Source: Rhizophagus sp. LPA8_4_AMF (Eukaryota; Glomeromycota; Glomeromycetes; Glomerales; Glomeraceae). Taken from it: a DNA stretch of 30,749 nt. Within the stretch, counting starts at the first letter, position 1. Each line of letters opens with the position of its first letter. The notes beneath the pieces were generated by a model. The model saw only the letters and a program-made list of their open reading frames with translations. It did not search any database and was not told the origin of the DNA. The position numbers were made by a program, and so were the translations under genes. Below, one piece after another: positions 21,940 to 30,749 of the stretch. The DNA is taken from the NCBI GenBank assembly GCA_021464525.1, contig JADRCO010000566.1, positions 1 to 30,749 of the forward strand. Reading direction: 5' to 3'.

Positions 21940-24130
21940 ATATTTTTTTTAGGCTATTTTTTTATTTTTTAAGTTGTTTTTCAGCCTTCTGGATGTGAAA
22001 TTTCAGTAAATTATTTTTTTTTAATTTTTATTTTAACAAATAGTTAAAAGTTTCCTTTTTTTAGGCGGTACATGTATTGGCTTCTACTGTATTTTTAGCC
22101 TTTATGTATGATATGGTATTGCGATTTTCTGATGAGATTTTAATAAGATAATTTTAGTTTTCTTTTTTTTTTAATGATTTGATTTTAATGAATTTTACTA
22201 ACAATTCAATTTTTGGTTTTTTTTTTAGATTTTGTAAACTTTGATAAAACTATTTCAGAAAATTTTTCAAAGTGATCTCAAATAAAAAAATTTTTTAAAA
22301 ATATTGAATAATTAACTTATATACTTTTTTTAAGTATTTGGAAAACAAGTTTAGAAATTTTCTTAGAATGGGATTTTTGGAGATTTTTTTTAAAATATAC
22401 ATTTTTTTATTAAGAATGTTTACCAATATTTTTTTGATTTTTTTTAATAAAGAAAAGAACAACTTCCTAGACCATTCAAGGTTCAAGATGGGATAAATGT
22501 AAAATATGCTGATGGAAAAATATTTTTTTAATTTTTTTATTAAGAATGTTTGCTAACATTCTTTGATAATTTTTTTTTAGAGAATAGCCAGTTTCATGAG
22601 TTCTGGACTAGTTCAATTTCAGTTTCAATTCAGAAATCAAAAAATAGTTTCAGGCAATATCTTTACTTGATGGCTTTCTTTATGAAAATGTTAATATTTA
22701 TTTGTTCTTTCACTTTTTCTATTTCTGTCATTTTATTTACTAACTTTCATCTTTTTTTTTTAGATCTTTAACTCTTCTTTTAAACCTGGCATTTTCTCTT
22801 TTTTTAGGTTTTGACAAATGGAAATAAAGGTTAGGATCTGAGATTTTTGTTTATTTTGCTTTCTTTTACTAACATTTACTTGTTTTTTTTTTATAGTTCT
22901 TATGGCTTATTTTTGAGGATTCCTAAAATGTGTGACTCTTTTTTTCTTAAGTTTTTATTAATGAAACGTTAACTAACAATTTTGTTCTTTTTTGAGTGGT
23001 TCTTCAAGTTTCTTAGACATGCAGGATTCAGTGTGATTTTATTTTACTTCAATTTGTTTATTTAACAAACCGTTAGCTAACAGTTTTTTAGGCAACTTTT
23101 TGGTGGGTTTCAGATATTTCGGTAAAGATTTTTGCATTTTTCTATTTATTTTAGCAAATAGTTCCAACTGTTCATTTTTTTTTATTAAGGCTTGATATAT
23201 TGGTCTATTGAATGCATGAAACTTGGTAGGAGTTTTTTTTTTGTTTGATTTTTTATTTTTAATGAACTGTTTTTAACAGATTCTTCAATTTACTGTATAT
23301 CGTGGACCATAGTACCCCCCTATGCATAGTACCTCTCTTGAAAAATTTCATAGAATTGTATAGTATCTGGGGGATATTTTACAATTAATTCGTGATTCAG
23401 TAATCTGATTTGATTCAGCTTTTTTGCGTTTGATAGCTCTCATTAAGCTCTTCAAAATAAAAAAAAGATCACTCAAATTGGACTGGTAGATCATGAAATA
23501 TTTGCAAAATACAAAATTTTTAGATTTTATTTAGTAACTGGAGGTACAAGGTCAAACCCCGATTTTTGCAAGATACCCGGGGTATTGTGGCCTGTGATAT
23601 ATGGTAGTTAGTGTTCTTACAAACTTTTATTAATAGTTTGTTTTTTTTTTAGCAGCTGTTTCTAATTTGAATCCCAGTCAAGTTTCTAAAATATTTTGAA
23701 AATTTTTAAAAAGACATTACTTTTTTTGTTAATATTTATTTTTTCATTTTTATAGATTTAATAGGTAAGCTTCTGATAACACTTTTATAAAAATAGTCAG
23801 TTACAATGTTATAAGTAATATTACTTGCCAAAACTAATTTTTTAAAATTTAAGTTTTGGTAAAATTAAATCCAAAACTATTTTTTATAATAAAGGTAATT
23901 GGTAAAACTATTTTTTATGTTTTCTAAACTCATTTAAAGTTTAGGAAAATTTTGGATTAATTAGTTTTTTCATTAAAAATAAAGTTATTAAGTTTCAGAT
24001 TTTGACAAAATTTTGTTAAATGAGTTTTAGAAAGCAACATTAGTCAGCTTCACTATGGAACCTAAATACCTTTTTCTCTTTTACAGATGTTCTCCAGTTC
24101 TGACTTCAATGTATAGAATTTTGAACTCTG
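21940..24130 (+). repeat. Degenerate tandem mini-exon array, plus strand
   Basis: Many T-tract/TAG acceptors follow one another (about 21952, 22064, 22230, 22580, 22763, 22807, 22896, 23091, 23651, 23759, 24086). Several are preceded by an ACTAAC or GCTAAC branch-like word and by a decayed form of AACAAAACGTT (for example AACAAACCGTTAGCTAAC at 23064, AATGAAACGTTAACTAAC at 22961). After the acceptors come short coding-like segments: 23092-23121 reads QLFGGFQIF before GTAAAG, a segment near 22606 reads SSGLVQFQ, and 21985-22005 ends TTTCA before GTAAAT. These match the complement of the array at 28.8-30.7 kb, so both descend from one repeat family in opposite orientation. The copies here are older and more AT-rich, and a MITE sits inside. 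The frames open at 22295-22486 and 22550-22771 are by-products. Confidence 0.5.
23298..23599. mobile_element. 302-bp MITE with TA target duplication
   Basis: The left end TATCGTGGACCATAGTACCC and the complement of the right end TATCACAGGCCACAATACCC are terminal inverted repeats with several transitions. TA flanks both sides (23296-23297 and 23600-23601). The interior is of mixed composition and has no coding frame. A TA duplication and TIRs of this size suit a Tc1/mariner- or pogo-type non-autonomous element. It interrupts the plus-strand mini-exon array. Confidence 0.7.
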
Positions 24131-26018
24131 TAAGTTTTCAAGTATTTTGAATATTTATCTTAGAAAAAAAAGTAACCCTTTTTTCTTTCTTTTATAAGAC
24201 ACCAGCTGTGACTTTATTACCAGAACCCTGAATGAACTTATTTTAAAAAATTTTATTTATATTTTATTTTTATTTTTGCAGGAAAATGGCTTCAACTTAG
24301 AGATACAGTCAATTTCAAAACTTCTTTAAATATTTTACTGCTAATAAAGCATTTTACATTAAATAAAGGTTACAGGATGATTTATAATAGAACATTTTAG
24401 ATTAAAATATTAATAAATTTACTATGACTTTACTATATATTTACTACAACTTTAATATTTGTTTATTATAACATAAAGATATGTTTACTATAACTTATTA
24501 ATAAATTAATTTATTTGTAAATTTGAAAAGAAATTGATTAAAATAATCTGTCAATCATCTTAATATGCAGTAACTGCATCTTGTAAAATTATAATTAAGT
24601 CAAAACCAAATCATAATCATAACTTTGCTTTTAACTTAATATAAATGTGTGATTTGGTCAAGATTTGGTTTCAATTTAGGAAATTTTTGCAAAGAAATGT
24701 GTTACTTTAACTATAAAAAAATAAAGTTAATAACCTAAATTTGATTAAATAATTTAATTAAATAGCTTAAATGTAACAATTTTTATATCTTTTTATTTTT
24801 CTAACTATATTCTTTGCCTTTAAAATTGCTCTTTTTTTTATTTATTATTTGTGATCATATGATTAAATAACTTAAATATGACTATGATCAAATAACCTAA
24901 ATACATTTTTTTTATTATGTGCTGTACTTCAATAAATATTTTCTATTATAATTTGTACTAGTAGATGTTTATGGTTGTTCAATTATTAAATAGAAATTCA
25001 CTTGTTAGTAGTAGTCTGTAGTCATTAGAGCTTCAGATTGTTAAACATTTGTTAGCCTTTTTTTATATCCCTTTTTATTGCTTAAAAGTTAGTTGTATGT
25101 TGGCATCTTTTATACTTTTTATTATAAAAAAATATTGCATTAGATGACATAGTAAATTTGCATTTAATTTTAGCTGACAGTATACTAACTATAATTCTGG
25201 CTGATCTTTAGTATAATTCTATTAATTTGCCAATTTAGGCTATCTATATATTATGTTGTTGTATGATTTCATATTATCATTTCAAATAAATTTAAATATT
25301 CAATAAATTTCTGAATTTATTATAACTGTGATTTTTAAGGTTCTTAGTGATCTAACTCTACACCAGTATTAAAGTCTCAAGAAATCTAAAAAAAATAAAA
25401 AAAAGTCATTAGTTTGGTTCTACAACACCATTATATTTTTTCAACCAACTTACTGTGCATTTTGTTTACTAGTAAAGTCTACAAAATCTATAAAAAAATA
25501 AAAAAGGTCAGTATTACTATAAGGAGAAAAAGAAAATGAAATGTTGAGCACATTTGTTAAAAGATCTTTTTCCAAAAAAATAAAATTATATTTATTTTAA
25601 ATGTTTCTAGCTTTACAAAAAGAAATGAATAAAACATTAGTTAATAAAATATTTTGTTTATGAAAAAAATGTTTCAAAGGCTAAACTCACCAATTTTGCA
25701 CCTAAGACTTTAAAACTTTTAAAAACGTTATTTATTAATAATGCTTCATTAAACAAAAAGTTTTTTTTAAAAAAATTATCAGATTATCAGTAAATTGTGA
25801 AACTAATAATCCAAATAATCCAAATATTATCTGAATCTGATCTGAATCTGATCTGCAGATTTGAAATATATTAGATATTTTGCAGAACTCTACCTGAATT
25901 ATTGGACTGTTGGATTGTTTAGCCTTTGCTTTAACATAACTCTTTTGTTAGGACAAATAATCATAACTTGACTCTATCTTCTGCCTTTCTTTTCTTCTTT
26001 AATCCTTTACTTCTGCAG
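24131..26018. other. AT-rich region with relics of the mini-exon repeat
   Basis: No intact gene is visible. Around 25620-25680 a decayed unit in minus orientation can be read (AAAACATTAGTTAATAAAAT then ATTTTGTT), matching AAAACGTTAGTTAACGTTTTGTT of the right-hand array after C/T changes. Near 24590-24680 an inverted pair AACCAAATCATA / TGTGATTTGGTC occurs. TGAATCTGATC is tandemly duplicated near 25833-25855. Confidence 0.4.
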
Positions 26019-26206
26019 GTTATATCAAAACTCTTGAAAAAAGAATTAATCAACTGGAAGAGAAGGTGAAAGACTTGGAAGAGAAAAAAGATAAACTTTT
26101 TGCTAAAAGAAAAGAAATAATCTTAAGTTTGAATAATAAAATTGCTAGAATTAGAGCTTTAGAAACAGATCAAGAGTTATCTACACATATTGTAAAAAAA
26201 AAATAG
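26019..26206 (+). CDS. Orphan terminal exon, coiled-coil protein C-terminus
   Basis: An excellent acceptor (long pyrimidine tract, CTTCTGCAG) precedes a frame of 61-62 codons that ends in TAG at 26206. It has no in-frame ATG, so it must be the last exon of a larger gene or its remnant. The translation GYIKTLEKRINQLEEKVKDL and onwards is strongly helical, with leucine and isoleucine at heptad positions (LEK-INQLEEKVKDLEEK-DKLFAKRKEII) and a basic KKK end. Composition is clearly less AT-biased than the neighbours. No upstream exon could be joined with confidence; the plus-strand mini-exon array 2 kb upstream is the only candidate. Function unknown. Confidence 0.45.
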
Positions 26207-26802
26207 TTTTATTATTAAATATATATAATAAATCTATTTTAAAATTTGTAATAAATTTTCTATAAATATGACTGTCCATCTGTATCAAATGAAACCTTCT
26301 AATTGATAATAATTAAATTATAATATTTAAGATTTTATTAACAAAAAACTTTATAATTATTATATCAATTATTAAGGTTTAGCATTATTTGATTGTTTAT
26401 TATATTATTAAATTTAGTTAATAATTGCATAATTGCTGAAGTACTATTTTTATATATACTTTGAATATCTACTACTATATTTTATAAAAAAATTAATTAA
26501 AAAAATATAGAAAATTTTTATTTAAATTTTAAAATAGAAAAAAACTGTAAATTTTCAATTTTCTGTTTATTAAATAAAAATTGCAAATTAGTAATTAAAA
26601 AAAAATTTATTTATTGAGTGAAATATTATATATATTTTTCTTTTAAATGAATAATTTTATGCAATATTATTATTATTAAAAATTTAAATATCGTTGTCCA
26701 AATAAAAAAATAAAAATTTAAATATTCTTGACTAAAGAAAAAAATTAATAAATTTTGTATTTACCATTAATAATAGATTTTTCATTATCTGCAGTATTCT
26801 GG

Positions 26803-27632
26803 TTAGAGCTCCAAATGAATAAGATAAATTCAGGTAATCCATTAAGTTAACCTAAAATATTATATCAGATTATCAAGTTCATAACTAGTATTAGGTCAGG
26901 TTACAGATTTAACTTGACTTGATTAATTTGTTTACCAAAAGTTTTTTTATTAAATTATAAAAAAACATTAATTAATTAAAAAAATAGTTGTGAAAACATT
27001 TTTTATTAATAAATTTTTAAAATATATTTTCGTAAACATTTTTAATTGTTTTAATAAAAAAATTTTTACAAACATTTTTTAATTATTTTAATAGAAAACA
27101 TTGCGAAAACATTTTTATTAATAATTAATAAAAAGAAATATTTTTATAAATATTTTTTAATTTTTTTAATAGAAAACATTACAAAAATATTTTTTATTAA
27201 TAATTTATTAAAAAAAACATTTTTTGCAAACATTTTTAATTGTCTTAATAGAAAACATTGCAAAAACATTTTTTATTAATAATTTAATAAAAAAAATATT
27301 TTTTGCAAATATTTTTAATTGTTGTAAAAATATTTTTTTGAGTAATTTAATAAAAACTACTTTGCAATATTTTATTGTCAATTTATTAAACAAACATTGC
27401 AAAAATATTTTTTTAATAGAAATTTTAATAAAAAAAACATTTTGCAGCATTTTTTTATAATAAAATTTTAGATTAACTGGATTACCTGATTACCTAAAGT
27501 GATCTAAATACTTCAAATCAAATAGGTTGGGTCAGGTCAGAGCAGATTATCTGAACTGAACCAACTTGAAAAAATTTTTCAATTCAAGTTAATAAGGTAA
27601 TTCAAACTGATCTGACCCATTTAGAGCTCTAA
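26803..27632. mobile_element. TIR-bounded element carrying a 78-bp tandem array
   Basis: TTAGAGCTCCAAATG at 26803 is matched in complement by CATTTAGAGCTCTAA ending at 27632. The flanks read ATTCTGG (26796-26802) and ATTCTAG (from 27632), a possible 7-bp duplication with one transition. Inside both ends are GGGTCAGGTCAG/CTGATCTGACCC-type words in inverted arrangement, then the tandem array in the middle. It has no coding capacity. Confidence 0.4.
26985..27460. repeat. Tandem repeat, 78-79 bp unit
   Basis: ATAGAAAACATT starts at 27091, 27169 and 27248, giving periods of 78 and 79 bp, with more diverged copies on both sides. Each unit is internally near-palindromic: AAACATTTTTTATTAAT and ATTTTTTGCAAACATTTTTAA alternate. 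That is why long but meaningless frames open on both strands (27208-27450 minus, 27224-27460 plus). Confidence 0.7.
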
Positions 27633-27639
27633 TTCTAGC

Positions 27640-28475
27640 TACTATTATTGTATCAGACTATAATATAATTAAGAAAATCAATAAAAAATTTATAATTTGA
27701 TTAACTTTTTATACTTTATATACCACTTCTAATATCTTATTATTGTTGAGTTCGCTTAACTCTGATTGAGGTTTGCACAAATTGGCTGTCTAAAAATGTA
27801 TTAAAATTAGACAATTTTTATTTATATATGAGGTGTTCAAACATGGATTTCTAAAAAAGTAAATTTTTTATATAGATCATTTAATGTTGGGCAGAATTAA
27901 ATTTAATGAAAAAACAGAAAAAAAACAGAATTTATTAAATAATCAAATTGACATTCAAAACATACTTTAATGCTTTAATTAAACTTGCAGGGTAGATAAA
28001 AATACATATACTGCACATTTCTTTTAAAATTATTTATGAAGTCATGTGATATGTGTATAAATACTCAGTGTAAATTAAGAATTTTCTTAAAATTAATATT
28101 GGATAATAAATAATTTTAAATAAAATTAAAATAATTAAAATTCTTATCTGATCTTTCCTAAAACTGTATATTTATCACATCAAAAAATATAGCTCTAGGA
28201 TGACTTCTAACCTCACGTGAATCATTAGCAATAACCAATAATTAGTCCTAAAGTATTAAATAAATATTAAAGTTATTCTTTGCAGAAACTTTTAAAATCG
28301 AAACCACATTGTGACTAAGTCGAAATTATATCATAAACCATATAACCAAGGTTTGGTCACGATATTATCTCACATCGTTGCAATAAGTTCAAGTCAATCG
28401 TATGTATAAAGTTGATGCATATTAAGGAGATCGACACCTGATTTAACTGGGTCATTCAAAAATAGTATTGAGATT
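27640..28475. other. Intergenic sequence without a visible gene
   Basis: No coding frame is seen. A less AT-rich patch at 28185-28440 contains AAGGTTTGGTCACGATATT and CACGTGA words that look like part of a dispersed repeat, but I could not define its ends. Confidence 0.45.
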
Positions 28476-28657
28476 AGTAAAGTTATGTTAAATCCATATT
28501 AACGTTATATTTAATGTATATTAAAGTTATAGTAAAGTTATATTTAGTGTATAGTAAAGTTGCATTTAACATATGTAAAAGTTATATTTACTGTATCATA
28601 AAATTGTATTCAATATATATTAAAGTTACATTAAATGTATATTAAATTTATATTTTC
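28476..28657. repeat. Tandem repeat, about 22-bp unit
   Basis: About eight degenerate copies of GTAAAGTTATATTTAATGTA follow each other (GTAAAGTTATATTTAGTGTATA, GTAAAGTTGCATTTAACATA and so on). A related array on the opposite strand may exist near 24410-24480. Confidence 0.6.
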
Positions 28658-29203
28658 AATGTCGCAAATAAATTGTAAAGTATTCTATAAACTTTATTTA
28701 AGAAATATTTAAGTATTCTATTCTAAATCTAATCATACTCAAATCTATTATTATTCTAATCTATAAATAAAGTTATTCTATTAATATAAATTATTCTATA
28801 AATGTAAAATGTCTATGAATAATATTCTAAAAGGTAAGGTACCACCAAAATCTAAAAGAGAAGACAATTACCAATTTCCCTACAAAAAAAAAAAAAAAAG
28901 TTAAAATAATGTTTTCTTTAAAGTTTCAAAATTTTTTTTTTTCAAAACTTATCTATTGGGATTCTGATATCCAAATCTTCACTCTACTGAAATCCTACAC
29001 GTCCAAAGTTCCTGAAAACCGGCTGTCTAAAAAAAAGTAAAGAGCGAACGTTTAGTAACGTTTTGTTGAAAAAAATAATGTTCGCAAAAGTCCAATTACC
29101 AAAATTCACGTCCGTTCAAGGTGAAAAGCTGTCTAAACTACAAAACGCAAAACACAAAATGTTAGTTAACGTTTTGTTGCATAAAAATGAAAAAAATAAA
29201 CAA

Positions 29204-29226
29204 TTTTGAAGATTATATCTTCAAAA
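29204..29226. repeat. Hairpin over a mutated 5' splice site
   Basis: TTTTGAAGAT and ATCTTCAAAA pair perfectly around a TAT loop. In the minus-strand reading the exon ends ...GAAG and the expected GT reads AT, while the partner base on the other arm has changed to keep pairing. Confidence 0.6.
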
Positions 29227-29319
29227 CGAGTACGGCTTTGAAATGAGCCTCTTTGATCTACAAAAAAAAAATGAAAATGTTAGCAAAACGTTTCATTAAA
29301 AAAAATCTGAAAAAAAAAA

Positions 29320-29341
29320 TTTCAAAGTTTTACCTTTGAAA
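29320..29341. repeat. Hairpin enclosing a 5' splice site in its loop
   Basis: TTTCAAAG (exon end on the minus strand) and CTTTGAAA (intron) pair perfectly, and the six-base loop is the donor sequence GTAAAA. Confidence 0.6.
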
Positions 29342-29676
29342 ATGGTAATACACTTCAGAATGAAGTAAAATGGAGTCCCAAATCTAAAAAATAAAAACCA
29401 AAAATGTTAGCAAACGTTTTGTTAAAAAATTAAAGAAAAAATTCAAAGATATTATACCTTCGAAGCTGGACCTAAAAAAAGGAAACATTTGTAAAACGTT
29501 TCGTTAAAGTCCCATCCTACCGAATTCCCATGCGTCCAAAGAGCCGAAAAACTAACATCATCTAAGAAAAGAAATAAAAAGGGAATTTAGTAGTTGTTTA
29601 AAAGATGGAATAAAAAATCAAAAATACATTACAAAACACAGCGAAATACCATGTCCAAAGAGCCGAGAAGCTGCCT

Positions 29677-29914
29677 AAAAAAGAAAAGAAAAAGGAAAGG
29701 GGAAGTGGAGCAAAGAGGAAGACAAAAGAGGGGAAAGAGAAAGAACGAGAAGTAGGGAAAGGAAAGTACGAGGAGGGGAAAGGAGAGGAACGAGAAGTGA
29801 AGGGAAAAAAAGGAGAAGGAGGAAAAAGAAGAACGAGAAGGAAAAGAAAAGAATGAGAAGGGGGAAAGAGGAAGAACAAGAAGGAGGGAAAGGGAAGAAC
29901 GGAAAGGGGAAAGG
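29677..29914. repeat. Polypurine/polypyrimidine tract of about 240 bp
   Basis: The plus strand is almost all purine (words such as GGAAAGGGGAAG, GAACGAGAAG, GGAGAAGGAGG) with isolated C or T interruptions. On the minus strand it lies entirely inside one intron of the mini-exon array and runs straight into the acceptor TTTTTTAG at 29675. It therefore acts as a greatly expanded pyrimidine tract. The long minus-strand frames here (29598-29960, 29675-29965) are low-complexity artefacts. Triplex formation is possible. Confidence 0.8.
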
Positions 29915-30265
29915 TAACCGTTTCACACGTCCAGACTTGTCTAAAAATAAGAAAACCCAAGGCAATTTTTTACTAAGATCTTACATTCCAGGTCCGTCTA
30001 AAAAAAGAAAAAAATCAAAACATTAATCAACATCTCGTTAAGCTAAGATGAAAAAGTACTTCACGAATTCTGTATCCAGAGAAACCTGAAGAACCATATA
30101 TAAAATGAAAAATGAAAAATTAATAAACGTCTGTTGAAAAAAGTAAAAAGAAAAAGAAAAAAAACACTTACTTTAAATCTGCGTCCAAGCCGTACAAGAC
30201 CTACAAAAGAAAAAAATGAAAACGTTAGTAAAACGTTTCATTAAAAATAAAAAAAAGTAAAATTT

Positions 30266-30285
30266 GAAGGTATATATATACCTTC
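30266..30285. repeat. Palindrome at 5' splice site, unit A
   Basis: GAAGGTATATATATACCTTC is a perfect 20-bp palindrome. On the minus strand the splice junction GAAG/GTATAT lies within the stem. Confidence 0.65.
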
Positions 30286-30389
30286 GAAATAGGAGTTCAG
30301 CCTTCTAAATGGGCGTCTTGGACCTACAAAAGAAAAAAAAATGAAAACGTTAGTAAAACGTTTTGTTAAAATAAAAAAAAGTAAAATTC

Positions 30390-30409
30390 GAAGGTATATA
30401 TATACCTTC
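30390..30409. repeat. Palindrome at 5' splice site, unit B
   Basis: The same perfect 20-bp palindrome as in the neighbouring unit 124 bp away, at the matching place in the repeat. Confidence 0.65.
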
Positions 30410-30500
30410 AAAATAGGAATCCAGTCATGTCTTGGACCTACAAAAGAAAAAAAATAAAACTGTTAGTAAAAATGTTTTGTTAAAAAAAAATAATTATAAA

Positions 30501-30522
30501 TTCAAAGGTATATACCTTTGAA
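30501..30522. repeat. Palindrome at 5' splice site, unit C
   Basis: TTCAAAGGTAT and its complement form a perfect 22-bp palindrome. Compared with units A and B, exon-side GAAG is AAAG and the intron-side CTTC is CTTT, so pairing is kept. Confidence 0.65.
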
Positions 30523-30678
30523 ACCCATATAACTAATCCCGGACCCTACAAGAAAAGCAACAAGAAATGTTAGTTAACGTTTCTAAAAGAAAAATAAAAA
30601 AATTTAAGCTTCGAAGTAAAGTAAAACTTCAAAACTTACCCCTAAGGTAGGGCAGTGACATTTATTACATAATATTTT

Positions 30679-30692
30679 AGGGGGTGGGGGGT
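30679..30692 (+). other. G-rich run
   Basis: AGGGGGTGGGGGG lies upstream of the putative first mini-exon (in minus orientation a C-rich tract). It is exceptional in this AT-rich window; a promoter element or quadruplex is possible but unproven. The window ends 57 bp later. Confidence 0.35.
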
Positions 30693-30749
30693 ATTTGAAG
30701 GTCATATAACATATAAGTGTAATGTAAGATTTTTACATATTACATGGGG

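Larger units (their letters stand above)
28840..30661 (-). other. Tandem mini-exon array: putative repeat-protein gene with hairpin 5' splice sites
   Basis: Read on the minus strand, at least 14 mini-exons alternate with GT-AG introns. Exons (plus coordinates, right to left): 30640-30661 (possible first, ATG at 30661), 30516-30545, 30406-30437, 30282-30323, 30172-30200, 30060-30085, 29985-29997, 29919-29940, 29650-29674, 29521-29561, 29458-29471, 29334-29383, 29219-29257, 29100-29137, 28988-29026. Introns are 49-94 nt except one of 244 nt. Most acceptors follow CTAAC (TACTAAC in three), a T-rich tract and TAG; the block AACAAAACGTT precedes many branch sites. Exon translations share a pattern: RLFGRMGI, RNFGRVGF, LVRLGRRFK, KSGRVKR, LNGREF, RLFGH. 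About half the exon lengths are not multiples of three, so constitutive splicing would not keep one frame; one donor (29218) has GT changed to AT. It may be an alternatively spliced tandem-repeat effector, as described for the SP7 family of AM fungi, or a decaying copy. No signal peptide is visible inside the window. Confidence 0.5.

Noticed and set aside
22295-22771. Frames of 63 and 73 codons within the plus-strand array
   Set aside because: They run through T-tracts and predicted intron segments, and their composition reflects AT-rich repeats.
27208-27460. Frames of about 80 codons on both strands at the same place
   Set aside because: Both come from a near-palindromic 78-bp tandem repeat; the two translations are similar to each other, as expected from self-complementary DNA.
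28476-28657. Regularly spaced short repeats as a possible CRISPR array
   Set aside because: The 22-bp units are contiguous and degenerate, without unique spacers, in a eukaryotic context.
29598-29965. Two overlapping minus-strand frames of 96-120 codons rich in F, P, S and L
   Set aside because: They are translations of the polypyrimidine tract in alternative frames and have no domain or codon signal. The tract is better explained as intron sequence or simple repeat.

Overview
The window looks like nuclear DNA of an early-diverging filamentous fungus, most probably an arbuscular mycorrhizal (Glomeromycotina, Rhizophagus-like) genome. The reasons are the very high A+T content, spliceosomal genes with many short GT-AG introns (about 65-97 bp), a fungal SulP-STAS-cNMP-binding transporter, a SAM methyltransferase of the type I associate with Mucoromycota, a small cysteine-rich secreted protein, and many small inverted-repeat elements. 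The species is inferred, not proven.

Layout. 1-3.85 kb: AT-rich repeats and the upstream region of the first gene. 3852-8173 (+): a complete 12-exon gene for a 1050-residue SulP-family membrane protein resembling yeast Vsb1/YGR125W; all eleven introns could be placed with phase continuity. 8.2-11.5 kb: AT-rich spacer. 11556-12657 (+): a complete 4-exon class I methyltransferase gene (296 residues). 12.7-16.6 kb: spacer with two non-autonomous elements bounded by 9-10 bp target duplications, a decayed fragment of the 5' end of a mitochondrial/bacterial-type small-subunit rRNA, and several strong hairpins. 16721-17032 (-): a 103-residue secreted protein with 11 cysteines and a Kex2-type site. 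18.1-20 kb: a decayed two-exon gene remnant and two further inverted-repeat elements. 21.9-24.1 kb (+) and 28.8-30.7 kb (-): two arrays of tandem mini-exons, facing each other, made of about 110-120 bp units. 26.0-26.2 kb: an orphan coiled-coil terminal exon. 26.8-27.6 kb: a 78 bp tandem array inside a TIR-bounded element.

The most unusual object is the minus-strand array at 28.8-30.7 kb. Each unit reads as a mini-exon (13-50 nt) followed by a short intron with a yeast-like branch site (TACTAAC or CTAAC), a pyrimidine tract and TAG. In at least six units the 5' splice site lies inside an inverted repeat whose two arms have changed together between units. Fourteen mini-exons could be delimited, and their translations share a degenerate R-x-F-G-R-x-x-F pattern. 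This suggests a repeat-protein gene with hairpin-controlled splicing, or its decayed relative. The transporter, methyltransferase and secreted protein do not form a functional cluster; they look like ordinary isolated genes among repeats.
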